A stretch of DNA of 64,000 nt from Limimaricola pyoseonensis (lineage in GTDB: Bacteria > Pseudomonadota > Alphaproteobacteria > Rhodobacterales > Rhodobacteraceae). Under the pieces are notes generated by a model. It saw only the letters and a program-made list of their open reading frames with translations. It ran no database searches and was not told the DNA's origin. This document shows, one piece after another, positions 34,573-44,100 of the stretch (the stretch's first letter is position 1; each line of letters starts with the position of its first letter). The position numbers were made by a program, and so were the translations under genes. The stretch lies in NCBI RefSeq assembly GCF_900102015.1, contig NZ_FNAT01000001.1, positions 434,001-498,000 of the forward strand. The letters run 5' to 3'.

Positions 34573-36141
34573 ATGACCGAGCACAGCCCCCACCACCAGC
34601 GCCTTCTCATCGTCGATTTCGGCAGCCAGGTGACGCAGCTGATCGCGCGCCGCCTGCGCGAGCTGAACGTCTACTGCGAGATCCACCCGTTCAATGCCGT
34701 GGACGAGGCCTTCCTCGACCGCTTCGAGCCGCAGGCGGTGATCCTGTCGGGCGGCCCCGCGAGCGTGCCCGACGCCGGCAGCCCGCGCCCGCCGATGCGG
34801 ATCTTCGAGTTGGAGGTGCCGGTTCTCGGCATCTGCTACGGCCAGCAGGTGATGATGCAGATGCTGGGCGGCGAAGTGCTGCGCGGCGATGGCACCGCCG
34901 AGTTCGGCCGCGCCTATGTCGAGCCCGAGGGCGAGGCCACCGACCTTCTGCGCGGCTGGTTCCTCGAGGGGCGCGAGCAGGTCTGGATGAGCCATGGCGA
35001 CCACGTCTCCAAGCTCGCGCCCGGCTTCGCGGTCTGCGGCACCTCGCCCGGCGCGCCCTTCGCCATCACCGCCGATCTCGACCGCCGCTTCTACGCGGTG
35101 CAGTTCCACCCCGAGGTGCACCACACCCCGAACGGCCGGACCTTCCTCGAGAACTTCCTGCACATCGCCGGCTTCACCGGCGACTGGACCATGGGCGCCT
35201 ACCGCGAGGAGGCGATCCGCAAGATCCGCGAGCAGGTGGGCGACGCCAAGGTGATTTGCGGGTTGTCGGGCGGCGTCGACAGCTCGGTCGCCGCCGTGCT
35301 GATCCACGAGGCGATCGGCGACCAGCTGACCTGCGTCTTCGTCGACCACGGCCTGCTGCGCGAGGGCGAGGCCGAGCAGGTCGTGACGATGTTCCGCGAC
35401 CACTACAACATGCCGCTGGTGCACGCGCAGGAGCAGGACCTGTTCCTCGACGCGCTCGAGGGCGTCTCGGACCCCGAGGTCAAGCGCAAGACCATCGGCA
35501 AGCTCTTCATCGACGTGTTCCAGAAGCACGCGGGCGAAGTGGGCGGCGCCGAGTTCCTCGCGCAGGGCACGCTCTATCCGGACGTGATCGAGAGCGTCAG
35601 CTTCTCGGGCGGCCCCTCGGTCACGATCAAGAGCCACCACAACGTGGGCGGCCTGCCCGAGAAGATGGGCCTGAAGCTCGTGGAGCCGCTGCGCGAGCTG
35701 TTCAAGGACGAGGTGCGGGCGCTTGGCCGCGAGCTCGGCCTGCCCGACAGCTTCATCGGCCGCCACCCCTTCCCCGGGCCCGGCCTCGCGATCCGCTGCC
35801 CCGGCGAGATCACCCGCGAGAAGCTGGCGATCCTGCGCCGCGCCGACGCGGTGTTCATCGACCAGATCCGCAAGCACGGCCTCTACGACGAGATCTGGCA
35901 GGCCTTCGTGGCGCTGCTGCCGGTGCGCACGGTCGGCGTGATGGGCGACGGGCGGACCTATGACTACGCCTGCGCGATGCGCGCGGTGACGAGCGTCGAC
36001 GGCATGACCGCCGACTACTACCCGTTCAGCCACGACTTCCTCGGCGAGACCGCGACGCGGATCATCAACGAGGTGCGCGGCATCAACCGCGTGACCTACG
36101 ACGTGACCTCGAAGCCGCCGGGCACGATCGAGTGGGAGTGA
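34573..36141 (+). CDS. guaA: GMP synthase (glutamine-hydrolysing)
   Basis: GuaA converts XMP to GMP in purine synthesis. The 522 residues contain an N-terminal class I glutamine amidotransferase (nucleophile Cys in [11 protein letters not shown]; His and Glu in FHPEVHHT), an ATP-pyrophosphatase domain (P-loop GLSGGVDSS near 230), and a C-terminal dimerisation domain ending KPPGTIEWE. All catalytic motifs are intact. It is monocistronic here, with a double hairpin after the stop. The start ATG at 34573 matches the usual N-terminus ([20 protein letters not shown]). Confidence 0.97.
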   Translation: MTEHSPHHQRLLIVDFGSQVTQLIARRLRELNVYCEIHPFNAVDEAFLDRFEPQAVILSGGPASVPDAGSPRPPMRIFELEVPVLGICYGQQVMMQMLGGEVLRGDGTAEFGRAYVEPEGEATDLLRGWFLEGREQVWMSHGDHVSKLAPGFAVCGTSPGAPFAITADLDRRFYAVQFHPEVHHTPNGRTFLENFLHIAGFTGDWTMGAYREEAIRKIREQVGDAKVICGLSGGVDSSVAAVLIHEAIGDQLTCVFVDHGLLREGEAEQVVTMFRDHYNMPLVHAQEQDLFLDALEGVSDPEVKRKTIGKLFIDVFQKHAGEVGGAEFLAQGTLYPDVIESVSFSGGPSVTIKSHHNVGGLPEKMGLKLVEPLRELFKDEVRALGRELGLPDSFIGRHPFPGPGLAIRCPGEITREKLAILRRADAVFIDQIRKHGLYDEIWQAFVALLPVRTVGVMGDGRTYDYACAMRAVTSVDGMTADYYPFSHDFLGETATRIINEVRGINRVTYDVTSKPPGTIEWE

Positions 36142-36147
36142 AAAGCG

Positions 36148-36193
36148 ACCCCGGCCGCTGGCCGGGGTGAAAAGGCCCCGGTGGGGCCTTTTC
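36148..36193. terminator. Tandem hairpins after guaA
   Basis: Two perfect stems follow the stop: ACCCCGGCC/GGCCGGGGT (36148-36168, loop GCT) and GAAAAGGCCCC/GGGGCCTTTTC (36169-36193, loop GGT). The second has A-rich and T-rich stem ends on opposite sides and could act as a terminator in both directions. Confidence 0.75.
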
Positions 36194-36386
36194 AGCTTTT
36201 CACGCCCGAGGCCCCCGCCGAGGGCCGGCGCAGAGGTTTCCGCTTTCGAGCACTCGAAGCGGGCCGGTCACTGTGCCGGTCGGCGAATGGCATGCCCTGA
36301 AGCCCCTGCCCGACCTGCCACACTGAGCGCCCCCGGCGGTCCCGCGCCCGCTGGACAGCCCGCGCAACCTCCGCGACAGTCGCGCC

Positions 36387-37271
36387 ATGACGGACCAACC
36401 CCCTCACCGGCCTCTCGCGGGCGCGCTCTGGATGCTTGGCGCGGTCGCTTCCTTCTCGGCCATGGCGATCGCCGGGCGCGAGGTGGGCGCGGCGCTCGAC
36501 ACCTTCGAGATCATGTTCTGGCGCAGCCTCGTCGGCCTCGCCCTGATCGCGGCCTTCGCCGGGGCGAGCGGGCGCTGGCGCACGGTCGGCCTGCAGCGCC
36601 CGCACCTGCACCTGATGCGCAACATCGCGCATTTCACCGGGCAGAACCTGTGGTTCTGGGCGATCACCGCGATCCCGCTGGCGCAGGTCTTCGCGCTCGA
36701 GTTCAGCTCGCCGCTCTGGGTGATCCTGATCGCGCCGCTGGCGCTGGGCGAGCCGCTAACCCGGCGCCGGCTCGGCGCGGTGAGCCTCGGCTTTCTCGGC
36801 ATCCTGCTCGTCGCCCGGCCCGATGCCGGGGCGATCGAGCCCGGCATCCTCGCCGCGCTCGCGGCCGCGGTCTGCTTTGCCACCACGGCCGTCTTCACCA
36901 AGCGGCTGACCCGGCACGAGAGCGTCGTCTCGGTGCTGGTCTGGCTGACCGCGCTGCAGACGGTGTTCGGCTTCGCCTGCGCCGGCTTCGACGGCGACAT
37001 CGCCGCGCCGGGCGTGCACTGGCCGGGCGTCGCGCTGATCGGCTTTTGCGGCCTCGCCGCGCATGGCTGCCTGACGCGGGCGCTGTCGCTCGCGCCCGCC
37101 GGCGCGGTGATGCCGGTCGATTTCCTGCGCCTGCCGGTGATCGCGGCGCTGGGCTGGCTGCTCTATGCCGAGCCGCTGGCGGCGGCGACGCTGGCGGGCG
37201 GCGCGCTGATCCTCGTGGCGAACTGGATCAACCTGCGCCGCGCCCGGCCGCGCCGCGTGCCGGTTTTGTGA
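36387..37271 (+). CDS. DMT-superfamily transporter (EamA family)
   Basis: A 294-residue inner-membrane protein with about ten hydrophobic helices in two EamA repeats, each starting with a short conserved segment (ALWMLGAVASFSAMAIAG in the first; ALAAAVCFATTAVFTKRL in the second). The ALEFSSPLWVILIAPLALGE loop is typical of the family. Members export metabolites or amino acids; the substrate cannot be told from sequence. The C-terminus is basic (RRARPRRVPVL). It stands alone after the guaA terminator. Confidence 0.87.
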   Translation: MTDQPPHRPLAGALWMLGAVASFSAMAIAGREVGAALDTFEIMFWRSLVGLALIAAFAGASGRWRTVGLQRPHLHLMRNIAHFTGQNLWFWAITAIPLAQVFALEFSSPLWVILIAPLALGEPLTRRRLGAVSLGFLGILLVARPDAGAIEPGILAALAAAVCFATTAVFTKRLTRHESVVSVLVWLTALQTVFGFACAGFDGDIAAPGVHWPGVALIGFCGLAAHGCLTRALSLAPAGAVMPVDFLRLPVIAALGWLLYAEPLAAATLAGGALILVANWINLRRARPRRVPVL

Positions 37272-37376
37272 CGTTCCGGCGCAGTATCCCGGCTGACGTT
37301 GGGTCAGAGATTGACGCAAATCGCCGCATCTCGACAGGTTTCCCCGAAGGGAAATCTTCGTGATTGGGGAGAACAC

Positions 37377-38555
37377 ATGACACTGCACCACGGCGCCGCC
37401 AGCGCCATCGCCCTTGCCGCCGCCCTCGCCGCCAGCCAGGCGGCAGCGGTCGGCCTCGACCGCTCGAACCAGGACGTGACGGCGATCTTCGAGGAGGGCA
37501 ACGTCCTCGAGCTGAGCCTCGGCCGCGTCTGGCCGGACATCTCGGGCGAGGATGGCGAGTTCGCGCTCTTCCCGGGTTCGGACGCGGAGTATGACGACGT
37601 CGGCGAAGACTTCCTGAACGCCTCGGGCAGCCTGAAGTTCGACGTCAACCCGGACGTGTCGATGGCGCTGATCGTCGACCAGCCCTTCGGCGCCGACATC
37701 ATGTATTCCGAGACGCCCGGCAGCAACCTCGGCGGCACCAGCGCCGAGCTCGACAGCGTCGCCGCGACCGTGATCGGCCGCTACAAGATCAACCCGAACT
37801 TCAGCGTGCATGGCGGCTTGCGCCGCGAGACGCTGGAAGGCTCGATCCGGCTCGAGGGCCTCGCCTATGGCGGGCTGAGCGGCTACGAGGTGATGCTCGA
37901 CGAGAACGACGCCTACGGCTACGTGCTGGGGGCCGCCTATGAGCGCCCCGAGATCGCGCTGCGCGTCGCGCTGACCTACAACTCCTCGATCGAGCATGAT
38001 TTCGACAGCACCGAGACCCTCGGCGGCGTGCCGATCGGCCTGCTGCCGGTGACCGCCAGCGGCGGCCTCGACGGGATCGGCGAAACCAAGGTCGAGACCC
38101 CGGCGGCGTGGAACCTCGACATGCAGACCGGCGTGGCGCAGGACACCCTCGTCTTCGCCAACATCCGCTACGCGGAATACTCCGAGACGCTGGTCTCGCC
38201 CGAGTTCTTCTCGCTGGCGACCGGCGGCCAGAGCCTGACCAACATCGAGGACAACTACTCGGCGCAGATCGGCGTCGGCCGTCGTTTCAACGACATGTTC
38301 TCGGGCCAGGTCGCGATCGGCTACGAGCCGGAGAAGGACGACCTCGTCTCGCCGCTGCAGCCGACCAACGGCAGCCGCTGGGTGAGCCTCGGCGGCGCCT
38401 ACAAGGCCAACGAGCAGGTCACCATCTCGGGTGGCGTGCGCTACACCTGGCTCGGCGACGCGTTCCCCGAGACCGGCACGCCGGACACAGCGCGCGCGAG
38501 TTTCGACGACAACACCGCCGTGGCCTACGGCATGAGCATCTCGACGCGCTTCTGA
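37377..38555 (+). CDS. FadL/OMPP1-family outer-membrane transporter
   Basis: A 392-residue outer-membrane beta-barrel with a signal peptide (cleavage near SQAAA, about residue 24). It has alternating amphipathic strands with frequent Tyr/Gly girdles (YKINPNFSVHGGLRRE, VFANIRYAEYSETL, VSLGGAYKANEQVTISGG) and a C-terminal aromatic residue (MSISTRF). The FadL family takes up long-chain fatty acids or aromatic hydrocarbons. The ATG at 37377 is preceded by GGGGAG; the frame upstream is not coding in character. A strong terminator hairpin follows. Confidence 0.87.
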   Translation: MTLHHGAASAIALAAALAASQAAAVGLDRSNQDVTAIFEEGNVLELSLGRVWPDISGEDGEFALFPGSDAEYDDVGEDFLNASGSLKFDVNPDVSMALIVDQPFGADIMYSETPGSNLGGTSAELDSVAATVIGRYKINPNFSVHGGLRRETLEGSIRLEGLAYGGLSGYEVMLDENDAYGYVLGAAYERPEIALRVALTYNSSIEHDFDSTETLGGVPIGLLPVTASGGLDGIGETKVETPAAWNLDMQTGVAQDTLVFANIRYAEYSETLVSPEFFSLATGGQSLTNIEDNYSAQIGVGRRFNDMFSGQVAIGYEPEKDDLVSPLQPTNGSRWVSLGGAYKANEQVTISGGVRYTWLGDAFPETGTPDTARASFDDNTAVAYGMSISTRF

Positions 38556-38575
38556 TCGCGTCCTGCACCGCATCG

Positions 38576-38604
38576 AAGGGGCCGGCCGCCGCGCCGGCCC
38601 CTTT
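38576..38604 (+). terminator. Terminator after the FadL-like gene
   Basis: AAGGGGCCGGC (38576-38586) pairs with GCCGGCCCCTT (38593-38603), closing a 6-base loop and ending in TTT. It lies 20 bases after the stop. Confidence 0.75.
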
Positions 38605-38661
38605 CGCGTTTGGCGCAGGTTCCGGATTGCGCCCGCTTGGCCCGCGTGCAGAGTGCGGGGC

Positions 38662-39582
38662 ATGACACCGCAGAAATCCATGACCAACGCCGCCTGGGGA
38701 CAGCTCGGCCTGCTCGCCCTGATCTGGGGCGGCTCGTTCCTCTCGGTCCGCGTCGCGCTCGACGAGGTCGGGCCGCTGTGGATCGTCGGGCACCGGGCGG
38801 TCTGGGCGGCGCTGGCGCTCTGGCCGGTGGCGCTCCTGGCGCGCCGGCCCCTGCCGCGCGGGCTCGGGGTCTGGGCGGCGCTTCTGGTCATGGGCGCGCT
38901 CAACAACGCCATCCCCTTCGGCCTGCTGGCCTGGGGGCAGCAGCATGTCGAGACCGGTCTGGTGGCGATCCTCAACGCCTCGACCGCGATCTTCGGCGTG
39001 CTCTTCGCGGCGCTGTTCTTTGCCGATGAGCGGCTGAGCCTGCGCAAGGCCACCGGCGTCGCCTGCGGCTTCGCCGGCGTGGTCACGGTGATCGGGCCCG
39101 CGGCGCTGTCGGGCTTCGATCTCGGCGCGATGGGACAGGTCGCGGTGATCGGCGCCACCATCTCATACGCGCTGGCGGGCGTCTGGGCGCGCAAGGCGCT
39201 GACCGGCCTGCCGCCGCTGACCGCCTCGGCGGGCATGACGACGGGGGCCGCGCTGATCATGCTGCCGCTGGCCTGGGGCTTCGAGGGCGCGCCGGACCTG
39301 ACGCTCTCGGCCCCGGTCTGGAGCGGGCTGGCCTATGTCTCGCTCGGCTCGACGGCGCTGGCCTACATCCTCTACTACCGGGTGATCGCGGTGGCGGGCA
39401 GCGGCAACGTGCTTCTGGTGACGCTGATGGTGGCGCCGGTGGCGATCCTGCTCGGCGTCGTGGTGCTGGGCGAGGCGCTGCCGGCGCGGGCCTTCGCGGG
39501 CTTCGGCCTGCTCGCGGCCGGGCTGGTGGTGATCGACGGGCGACTGCTGCGCCGGCGGCGCAGGCTCGCGCAGCGGTTCTGA
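38662..39582 (+). CDS. DMT-superfamily transporter (EamA family), second copy
   Basis: A 306-residue membrane protein with two EamA repeats: GQLGLLALIWGGSFLSVRVAL at the N-terminus and ATISYALAGVWARKAL in the second half. The VAPVAILLGVVVLGEAL and AFAGFGLLAAGLVVIDGRLL segments end the fold. It is only distantly similar to the DMT protein at 36387. ATG 38662 is used; ATG 38680 is an in-frame alternative. It is an exporter of unknown substrate. The next gene starts 37 bases downstream and may share the transcript. Confidence 0.85.
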   Translation: MTPQKSMTNAAWGQLGLLALIWGGSFLSVRVALDEVGPLWIVGHRAVWAALALWPVALLARRPLPRGLGVWAALLVMGALNNAIPFGLLAWGQQHVETGLVAILNASTAIFGVLFAALFFADERLSLRKATGVACGFAGVVTVIGPAALSGFDLGAMGQVAVIGATISYALAGVWARKALTGLPPLTASAGMTTGAALIMLPLAWGFEGAPDLTLSAPVWSGLAYVSLGSTALAYILYYRVIAVAGSGNVLLVTLMVAPVAILLGVVVLGEALPARAFAGFGLLAAGLVVIDGRLLRRRRRLAQRF

Positions 39583-39619
39583 CTGGACCGCCCCGCACGG
39601 GCCTTGTAGCCATGCCGGC

Positions 39620-40504
39620 ATGATCTATCGCTCCGCCTCGGACTGGCTGTCCGCTCCGCAGAAACGCGTCCTGTTCTTCGGGATGTCCGGCCTCGGCAAG
39701 ACCCATGTCTCCAAGCTGCTGCGCGGCTCGGGCGACTGGTTCCACTACTCGATCGACTACCGGATCGGCACGCGGCACATGGGCGAGCTGATCGCCGACA
39801 ACGCCAAGCGCGAGGCGATGAAGGTGCCGTTCCTGCGCGAGTTGCTGCTGTCGGACTCGATCTACATCGGCTCCAACATCACCTTCGACAACCTCGCCCC
39901 GGTCTCGGCCTATCTCGGCAAGCCGGGCGACCCGGCCAAGGGCGGGCTGCCGATCGAGACCTACCGCCAGCGGCAGGAGCAGTTCCGCCGCGCCGAGATC
40001 GCCGCGCTCGAGGACACGCCTTGGTTCATCGAGCGGGCGCAGGCGCTCTACGGCTACCCGCATTTCGTCTGCGACACCGGCGGCTCGATCTGCGAATGGG
40101 TCGACCCCGACGACCCCGACGACCCGTTGATGCGGCTTCTGTCGGACGAGATGCTGATGATCTGGATCGAGGGGTCGGAGGCGCACACCGCCGAGCTGGT
40201 GCGCCGCTTCGACCGCGCGCCCAAGCCCATGGCCTACAGCCCGGATTTCCTGCTGAAGGCCTGGGAGGGCTACCTCGCCGAGACCGGCCTCGCCCCCGAC
40301 CGGGTCGACCCCGACGATTTCATCCGCTGGACCTATGCCCGCGCGCTCGCGCATCGCCAGCCGCGCTATGCCAGTATGGCCGCGCGCTGGGGCGTCAGCA
40401 TCCCGACCGAGGCGCTGTCGGACCTCTCCTCGGCCGCCGGTTTCGAGGCGGTGGTGGCCGAGGCGCTCGACGGCAAGCTTGGCAAGGCCGCCCGGCCCGC
40501 CTAG
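39620..40504 (+). CDS. P-loop ATPase of unknown function beside metA
   Basis: A 294-residue soluble protein with a clear Walker A (GMSGLGKTH, residues 21-29) after the beta strand RVLFF. Conserved-looking blocks are [37 protein letters not shown] and [15 protein letters not shown] second acidic strand (MLMIWIEG) may serve as the Walker B region. The fold suggests a nucleoside-kinase-like or zeta-toxin-like NTPase, but I cannot assign a reaction. The stop is only 29 bases before metA, so cotranscription with metA is likely and hints at a link to methionine or cofactor metabolism. Confidence 0.75.
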   Translation: MIYRSASDWLSAPQKRVLFFGMSGLGKTHVSKLLRGSGDWFHYSIDYRIGTRHMGELIADNAKREAMKVPFLRELLLSDSIYIGSNITFDNLAPVSAYLGKPGDPAKGGLPIETYRQRQEQFRRAEIAALEDTPWFIERAQALYGYPHFVCDTGGSICEWVDPDDPDDPLMRLLSDEMLMIWIEGSEAHTAELVRRFDRAPKPMAYSPDFLLKAWEGYLAETGLAPDRVDPDDFIRWTYARALAHRQPRYASMAARWGVSIPTEALSDLSSAAGFEAVVAEALDGKLGKAARPA

Positions 40505-40533
40505 ATCACCCCTTCCACCGCAAAGGACAGACC

Positions 40534-41457
40534 ATGCCGATCCGCATCCCAGAGACCCTCCCCGCCTATTCCGTGCTCTCGCGCGAAGGCGTGATGGTCA
40601 TGTCGGATGACCAAGCGGCGCGGCAGGACATAAGGCCGCTGCGGATCGGGCTTCTGAACCTGATGCCGAAGAAGATCCAGACCGAGACGCAGTTCGCCCG
40701 GCTGATCGGCGCGGGGCCGCTGCAGATCGAGATGAGCCTGATCCGCATGTCGGACCACGAGGCGCGCAACACCGCCGCCGAGCACATGGAGGAGTTCTAC
40801 CGCCCCTTCTCCGAGGTCGAGGCCACGGGCGAGAAGTTCGACGGCTTCCTCGTCACCGGCGCGCCGGTCGAGCATCTCGACTTCGACGAGGTGACCTACT
40901 GGGACGAGCTGCGCCGCGTGTTCGACTGGACCCGCACGCATTGCCACTCGACCTTCGGGGTCTGCTGGGGCGGCATGGCGATGATCGCGCATGAGCACGG
41001 CATCCCCAAGCACCTGCTCGAGGACAAGGCCTTCGGCTGCTTTAGGCACCGCAACCTCAAGCCCGACAGCCCCTATCTGCGCGGCTTCTCGGACGACTGC
41101 ACCGTGCCGGTCAGCCGCTGGACCGAGATCCGGCAGGAGGACATCGACGCCCGGCCGGGGCTGAAGACGCTTCTCGCCTCGGACGAGGTGGGCCCCTGTC
41201 TCGTGGAGGATCCGGAGCGGCGCACGCTCTACATCTTCAACCACCTCGAATATGACAGCCACACCCTGAAGGAGGAGTACGACCGCGACGTGGCGGCGGG
41301 CTCGGCCATCGCGGTGCCGCGCAACTACTTCCCCGACGACGATCCCTCCCGGCCGCCGGCCAACCGCTGGCGCAGCCACGCGCATCTGCTCTACGGCAAC
41401 TGGATCAACGAGATCTACCAGACCACCCCCTACGACCTGAACGACATTGGCCGTTAA
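40534..41457 (+). CDS. metA: Homoserine O-acyltransferase (predicted acetyltransferase)
   Basis: A 307-residue MetA-family enzyme that activates homoserine for methionine synthesis. The catalytic Cys144 lies in [11 protein letters not shown] and the catalytic His/Glu pair in IFNHLEYD. The acyl-CoA selectivity position, Gly111 in the succinyl-specific E. coli enzyme, is Glu113 here ([12 protein letters not shown]). Published work on Bacillus cereus MetA links Glu at this site to acetyl-CoA use, so this is predicted to be an acetyltransferase. AAAGGA precedes the ATG at 40534. It follows the P-loop ATPase gene and overlaps the lipoprotein hydrolase gene. Confidence 0.93.
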   Translation: MPIRIPETLPAYSVLSREGVMVMSDDQAARQDIRPLRIGLLNLMPKKIQTETQFARLIGAGPLQIEMSLIRMSDHEARNTAAEHMEEFYRPFSEVEATGEKFDGFLVTGAPVEHLDFDEVTYWDELRRVFDWTRTHCHSTFGVCWGGMAMIAHEHGIPKHLLEDKAFGCFRHRNLKPDSPYLRGFSDDCTVPVSRWTEIRQEDIDARPGLKTLLASDEVGPCLVEDPERRTLYIFNHLEYDSHTLKEEYDRDVAAGSAIAVPRNYFPDDDPSRPPANRWRSHAHLLYGNWINEIYQTTPYDLNDIGR

Positions 41458-42424
41458 GCTCGCAGCCCTGCTCGCGCTGACCGCCCTGGGCGGCTGCGCG
41501 CTGGTCGACCACCGCGCCGACCGGCGCGAGGCGCGCGCGCTCGAGGCCTATCCGCCGATCGGCGCCTTCGTCGAGGTCGCGGGCCGCAAGGTGCACGCCG
41601 TGGTGACGGGCGAAGGCCCCGACCTCGTGCTGATCCACGGCGCGTCGGGCAACCTGCGCGACATGACCTTCCAACTCGCCGAGCGGCTGTCGGAGCGCTA
41701 CCGGGTCATCGCCTTCGACCGGCCCGGCCTGGGCTACAGCGACCCGATCGACCCGCGGGCCGACGACCGGCTGAGCAGCCGCGCCGACAGCCCGGCGGCG
41801 CAGGCGCGGGTGCTGCAGGCCGCGGCCGCGCAGCTCGGGGCCGAGAAGCCCGTGGTGGTCGGCCACTCCTATGGCGGCGCGGTGGCGATGGCCTGGGCGC
41901 TGGAGCGGCCCGACAACCTCGCGGCGCTGGTCAACCTCTCGGGCGCGACCATGCCGTGGGAAAGCGGTCTCGGGCCGCTCTACCGCTTCAACGGCACGAC
42001 GCTGGGCGGCGCGGTGCTGCCGCCGCTGATCACCGCCTTCGCCTCTGAGCGGGCGGTGGGCGACACGCTCGACGCCATCTTCCGCCCCAACCCGATCCCG
42101 GAGGGCTATGCCGAGTTCGTCGGCACCGGCCTCGCGATCCGCCGGTCGAGCCTGCGCGTCAACGCGCGGCAGGTGACGTCGCTGCTGCCGCAGGTGACCG
42201 AGATGAGCGCGCGCTACGGCGCGATCTCGGTGCCGGTCGAGATCGTGCATGGCGAGATCGACACCATCGTGCCGCTCGAGGTGCATTCGGCCCGGCTCGA
42301 GGGCCTCGTTCCCGGCGCGAACCTGACGGTGCTGGAAGATGTTGGGCACATGCCGCACCATGTCGCGCCCGCGCATGTCGTCGCGGCGATCGACCGGGCC
42401 GCGCGGCGCGCCGGATTGCTCTGA
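41447..42424 (+). CDS. Alpha/beta-hydrolase lipoprotein
   Basis: A 325-residue alpha/beta-hydrolase with an N-terminal lipoprotein signal (lipobox LGGC, Cys about residue 17), so probably anchored in the periplasm or outer membrane. The oxyanion-hole motif is [13 protein letters not shown], the nucleophile elbow GHSYGG, and the late Asp and His are in HGEIDTIVP and EDVGHMPHH. The start is a TTG at 41447 inside the end of metA (11-base overlap), the only start giving the complete lipoprotein signal. The substrate, an ester or amide, is unknown. Confidence 0.84.
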   Translation: MAVKLAALLALTALGGCALVDHRADRREARALEAYPPIGAFVEVAGRKVHAVVTGEGPDLVLIHGASGNLRDMTFQLAERLSERYRVIAFDRPGLGYSDPIDPRADDRLSSRADSPAAQARVLQAAAAQLGAEKPVVVGHSYGGAVAMAWALERPDNLAALVNLSGATMPWESGLGPLYRFNGTTLGGAVLPPLITAFASERAVGDTLDAIFRPNPIPEGYAEFVGTGLAIRRSSLRVNARQVTSLLPQVTEMSARYGAISVPVEIVHGEIDTIVPLEVHSARLEGLVPGANLTVLEDVGHMPHHVAPAHVVAAIDRAARRAGLL

Positions 42425-42463
42425 GCCCGCGCGCCCGCCATGCTTGGTTCCCGGGAGGTGACG

Positions 42464-43336
42464 ATGCCCAAGCCATTCGACGGCGCGATCAGCCGGTTCC
42501 ACGACGACGAGGCGCCCGACGCGCTGCGCGAGATCCTGCACGACAACGGCAAGGGCGAGATCGCGCATCCGCGCTTTCCCTACCCCTCGAAATGGAAGCG
42601 CAAGGACTACGACGACGCCATGGCGGCGCTGCAGGTCGAGCTGGTCAAGCTGCAATCCTGGGTGAAGGCCACCGGCCAGCGCGTGGTGGTGGTGTTCGAG
42701 GGCCGCGACGCCGCTGGCAAGGGCGGCACGATCGAGCGGTTCCGCGAGAACCTCAACCCGCGCGGCGCGCGGACCGTGGCGCTCGCGAAGCCCGACGAGA
42801 CCGAGGCCGGCGAGTGGTACTTCCAGCGCTACGTGCGCGAGCTGCCGACCGCCGGCGAGATCGTCTTCTTCGACCGGTCGTGGTACAACCGCGCCGTGGT
42901 CGAGCCAGTCTTCGGCTTCGCGAGCGCAGAGCAGGTCGAGCGGTTCTACGCGCAGGTCGAGCCGTTCGAGAAGCTGCTGACCGATGACGGCGTCCTGCTC
43001 TTCAAGCTCTGGATCAATGTCGGTCGCGCCACCCAGCTGGAGCGGATGCTGAAGCGCGAGCGCGACCCGCTCAAGCAGTGGAAGCTCAGCCGGATCGACG
43101 TCGAGGGGCTGCGCAGGTGGGACGACTACACCGCCGCCATCGCGACGATGTTCGATCGGACCGATTTCGGCTTCGCGCCGTGGCGGGTGGTGCGCGGCGA
43201 CGACAAGCGCCGGGCGCGCGTGAACGCGATCCGCTGCGTGCTGACGGCGATCGACTACGACGGCAAGGATGCCGATGCCGTGGGCGGGATCGACCCGAAG
43301 ATCGCCGGCACCACCGCGCTCTGGCCAAGGGACTGA
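42464..43336 (+). CDS. ppk2: Polyphosphate kinase 2
   Basis: A 290-residue PPK2-family enzyme that phosphorylates nucleoside diphosphates or monophosphates from polyphosphate. Walker A (FEGRDAAGKGG, about 78-88), the second catalytic motif FDRSWYNRAVVEPVFGF and the lid segment ALAKPDETEAGEWYFQRYV are complete. Its size fits the one-domain (class I) group, usually acting on NDPs. GGGAGG precedes the ATG at 42464, rejecting an ATG eight codons upstream. A TetR-type regulator gene follows one base after the stop and is probably cotranscribed. Confidence 0.94.
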   Translation: MPKPFDGAISRFHDDEAPDALREILHDNGKGEIAHPRFPYPSKWKRKDYDDAMAALQVELVKLQSWVKATGQRVVVVFEGRDAAGKGGTIERFRENLNPRGARTVALAKPDETEAGEWYFQRYVRELPTAGEIVFFDRSWYNRAVVEPVFGFASAEQVERFYAQVEPFEKLLTDDGVLLFKLWINVGRATQLERMLKRERDPLKQWKLSRIDVEGLRRWDDYTAAIATMFDRTDFGFAPWRVVRGDDKRRARVNAIRCVLTAIDYDGKDADAVGGIDPKIAGTTALWPRD

Positions 43337-43337
43337 C

Positions 43338-43955
43338 GTGCCGAAGCAGGGATATCACCACGGCAATCTGCGCCAGGCGCTGGTCGAGGCCTGCCTTGCG
43401 CTGATCGAGGCCAAGGGCCCGACCGGCTTCACCCTGTCGGAAGCCGCGCGCGAGGCGGGCGTGACGCCGGCCGCCGTCTACCGCCACTTCGCCGGGCGCG
43501 AGGACCTGATCGCCGAGGCCGCGCGGCAGGGCTACGAGATCTTCGCCGACCTGCTGGAGTTCGCCTATGACGGGGGCCGGCCCACCGTGCTCTCGGCCTT
43601 CGAGAAGGTGGGCCGGGCCTATCTCGCCTTCGCGCGCAAGCATCCCGGTCATTACGTCGCGATGTTCGAAAGCGGCATCTCGGTCAACCGGACGCCCGAG
43701 CTGGCCGCCGTGTCGTCGCGGGCGATGCGGGTGCTGGAGCGCGCGGCCGAGGCGTTGTCGGAGCATATCCCGGCCGACCGCCGGCCGCCGCCGCAGATGT
43801 TCGCGGCGCATATCTGGGCGATGAGCCACGGCGTGGTGGAGCTGTTCGCCCGCGGATCGCCCGGCACCCGTGCGCCCTTTCCGCCCGAGGACCTGCTCGA
43901 AAGCGGGATCGGGGTGTATCTGCGCGGCCTCGGGCTGATCCCGCCAGACCGTTAG
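43338..43955 (+). CDS. TetR/AcrR-family transcriptional regulator
   Basis: A 205-residue repressor-type protein. The N-terminal helix-turn-helix is clear: FTLSEAAREAGVTPAAVYRHFAGREDL written as two parts, FTLSEAAREAGVTPAAV and YRHFAGREDL. The C-terminal ligand domain (ESGISVNRTPELAAV, IWAMSHGVVELFARG) resembles the WHG-containing TetR subgroup. The start is a GTG at 43338 with AAGGGA upstream, one base after ppk2. Its effector is unknown. A large palindrome lies just beyond its stop, but that sits in the promoter of the next gene. Confidence 0.88.
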   Translation: MPKQGYHHGNLRQALVEACLALIEAKGPTGFTLSEAAREAGVTPAAVYRHFAGREDLIAEAARQGYEIFADLLEFAYDGGRPTVLSAFEKVGRAYLAFARKHPGHYVAMFESGISVNRTPELAAVSSRAMRVLERAAEALSEHIPADRRPPPQMFAAHIWAMSHGVVELFARGSPGTRAPFPPEDLLESGIGVYLRGLGLIPPDR

Positions 43956-43996
43956 GTGTGGACCCGCGGCCACCGGCACCGGGAAAAATCGAACGG

Positions 43997-44025
43997 GCCG
44001 GTGGGTACCCTAGGGAACCCTCGGC
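43997..44025. promoter_or_regulatory. Palindromic operator candidate upstream of the second LuxR-type gene
   Basis: The 18-mer GGGTACCCTAGGGAACCC (44003-44020) is a dyad with one mismatched pair, extended by GCCG (43997-44000) and CGGC (44022-44025). It lies about 80 bases before the GTG at 44101. No T-run follows, so an operator is more likely than a terminator. The binding protein could be the flanking TetR or LuxR-type regulator. Confidence 0.5.
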
Positions 44026-44046
44026 CGGCTATCCCGTTTGAAAACA

Positions 44047-44074
44047 TTGCAACCCCGGAGGGTCCGGATACACT
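44047..44074 (+). promoter_or_regulatory. Possible sigma70-type promoter of the second LuxR-type gene
   Basis: TTGCAA (44047-44052) and TACACT (44069-44074) are separated by 16 bases, each matching the sigma70 consensus at four of six positions. It sits just downstream of the palindrome, so a protein bound there could control it. Confidence 0.35.
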
Positions 44075-44100
44075 GAACCGACCCATCGAACAGGCCGCCC

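Noticed and set aside
32838-35963. A 1041-codon plus-strand frame over the MttB-like gene and guaA
   Set aside because: It is antisense to one real gene and out of frame with the other; composition is Arg/Ala/Pro-rich with no motif.
40505-40533. SAM riboswitch before metA
   Set aside because: Only 29 bases separate metA from the upstream gene, and 37 precede that gene; there is no room for a SAM riboswitch.
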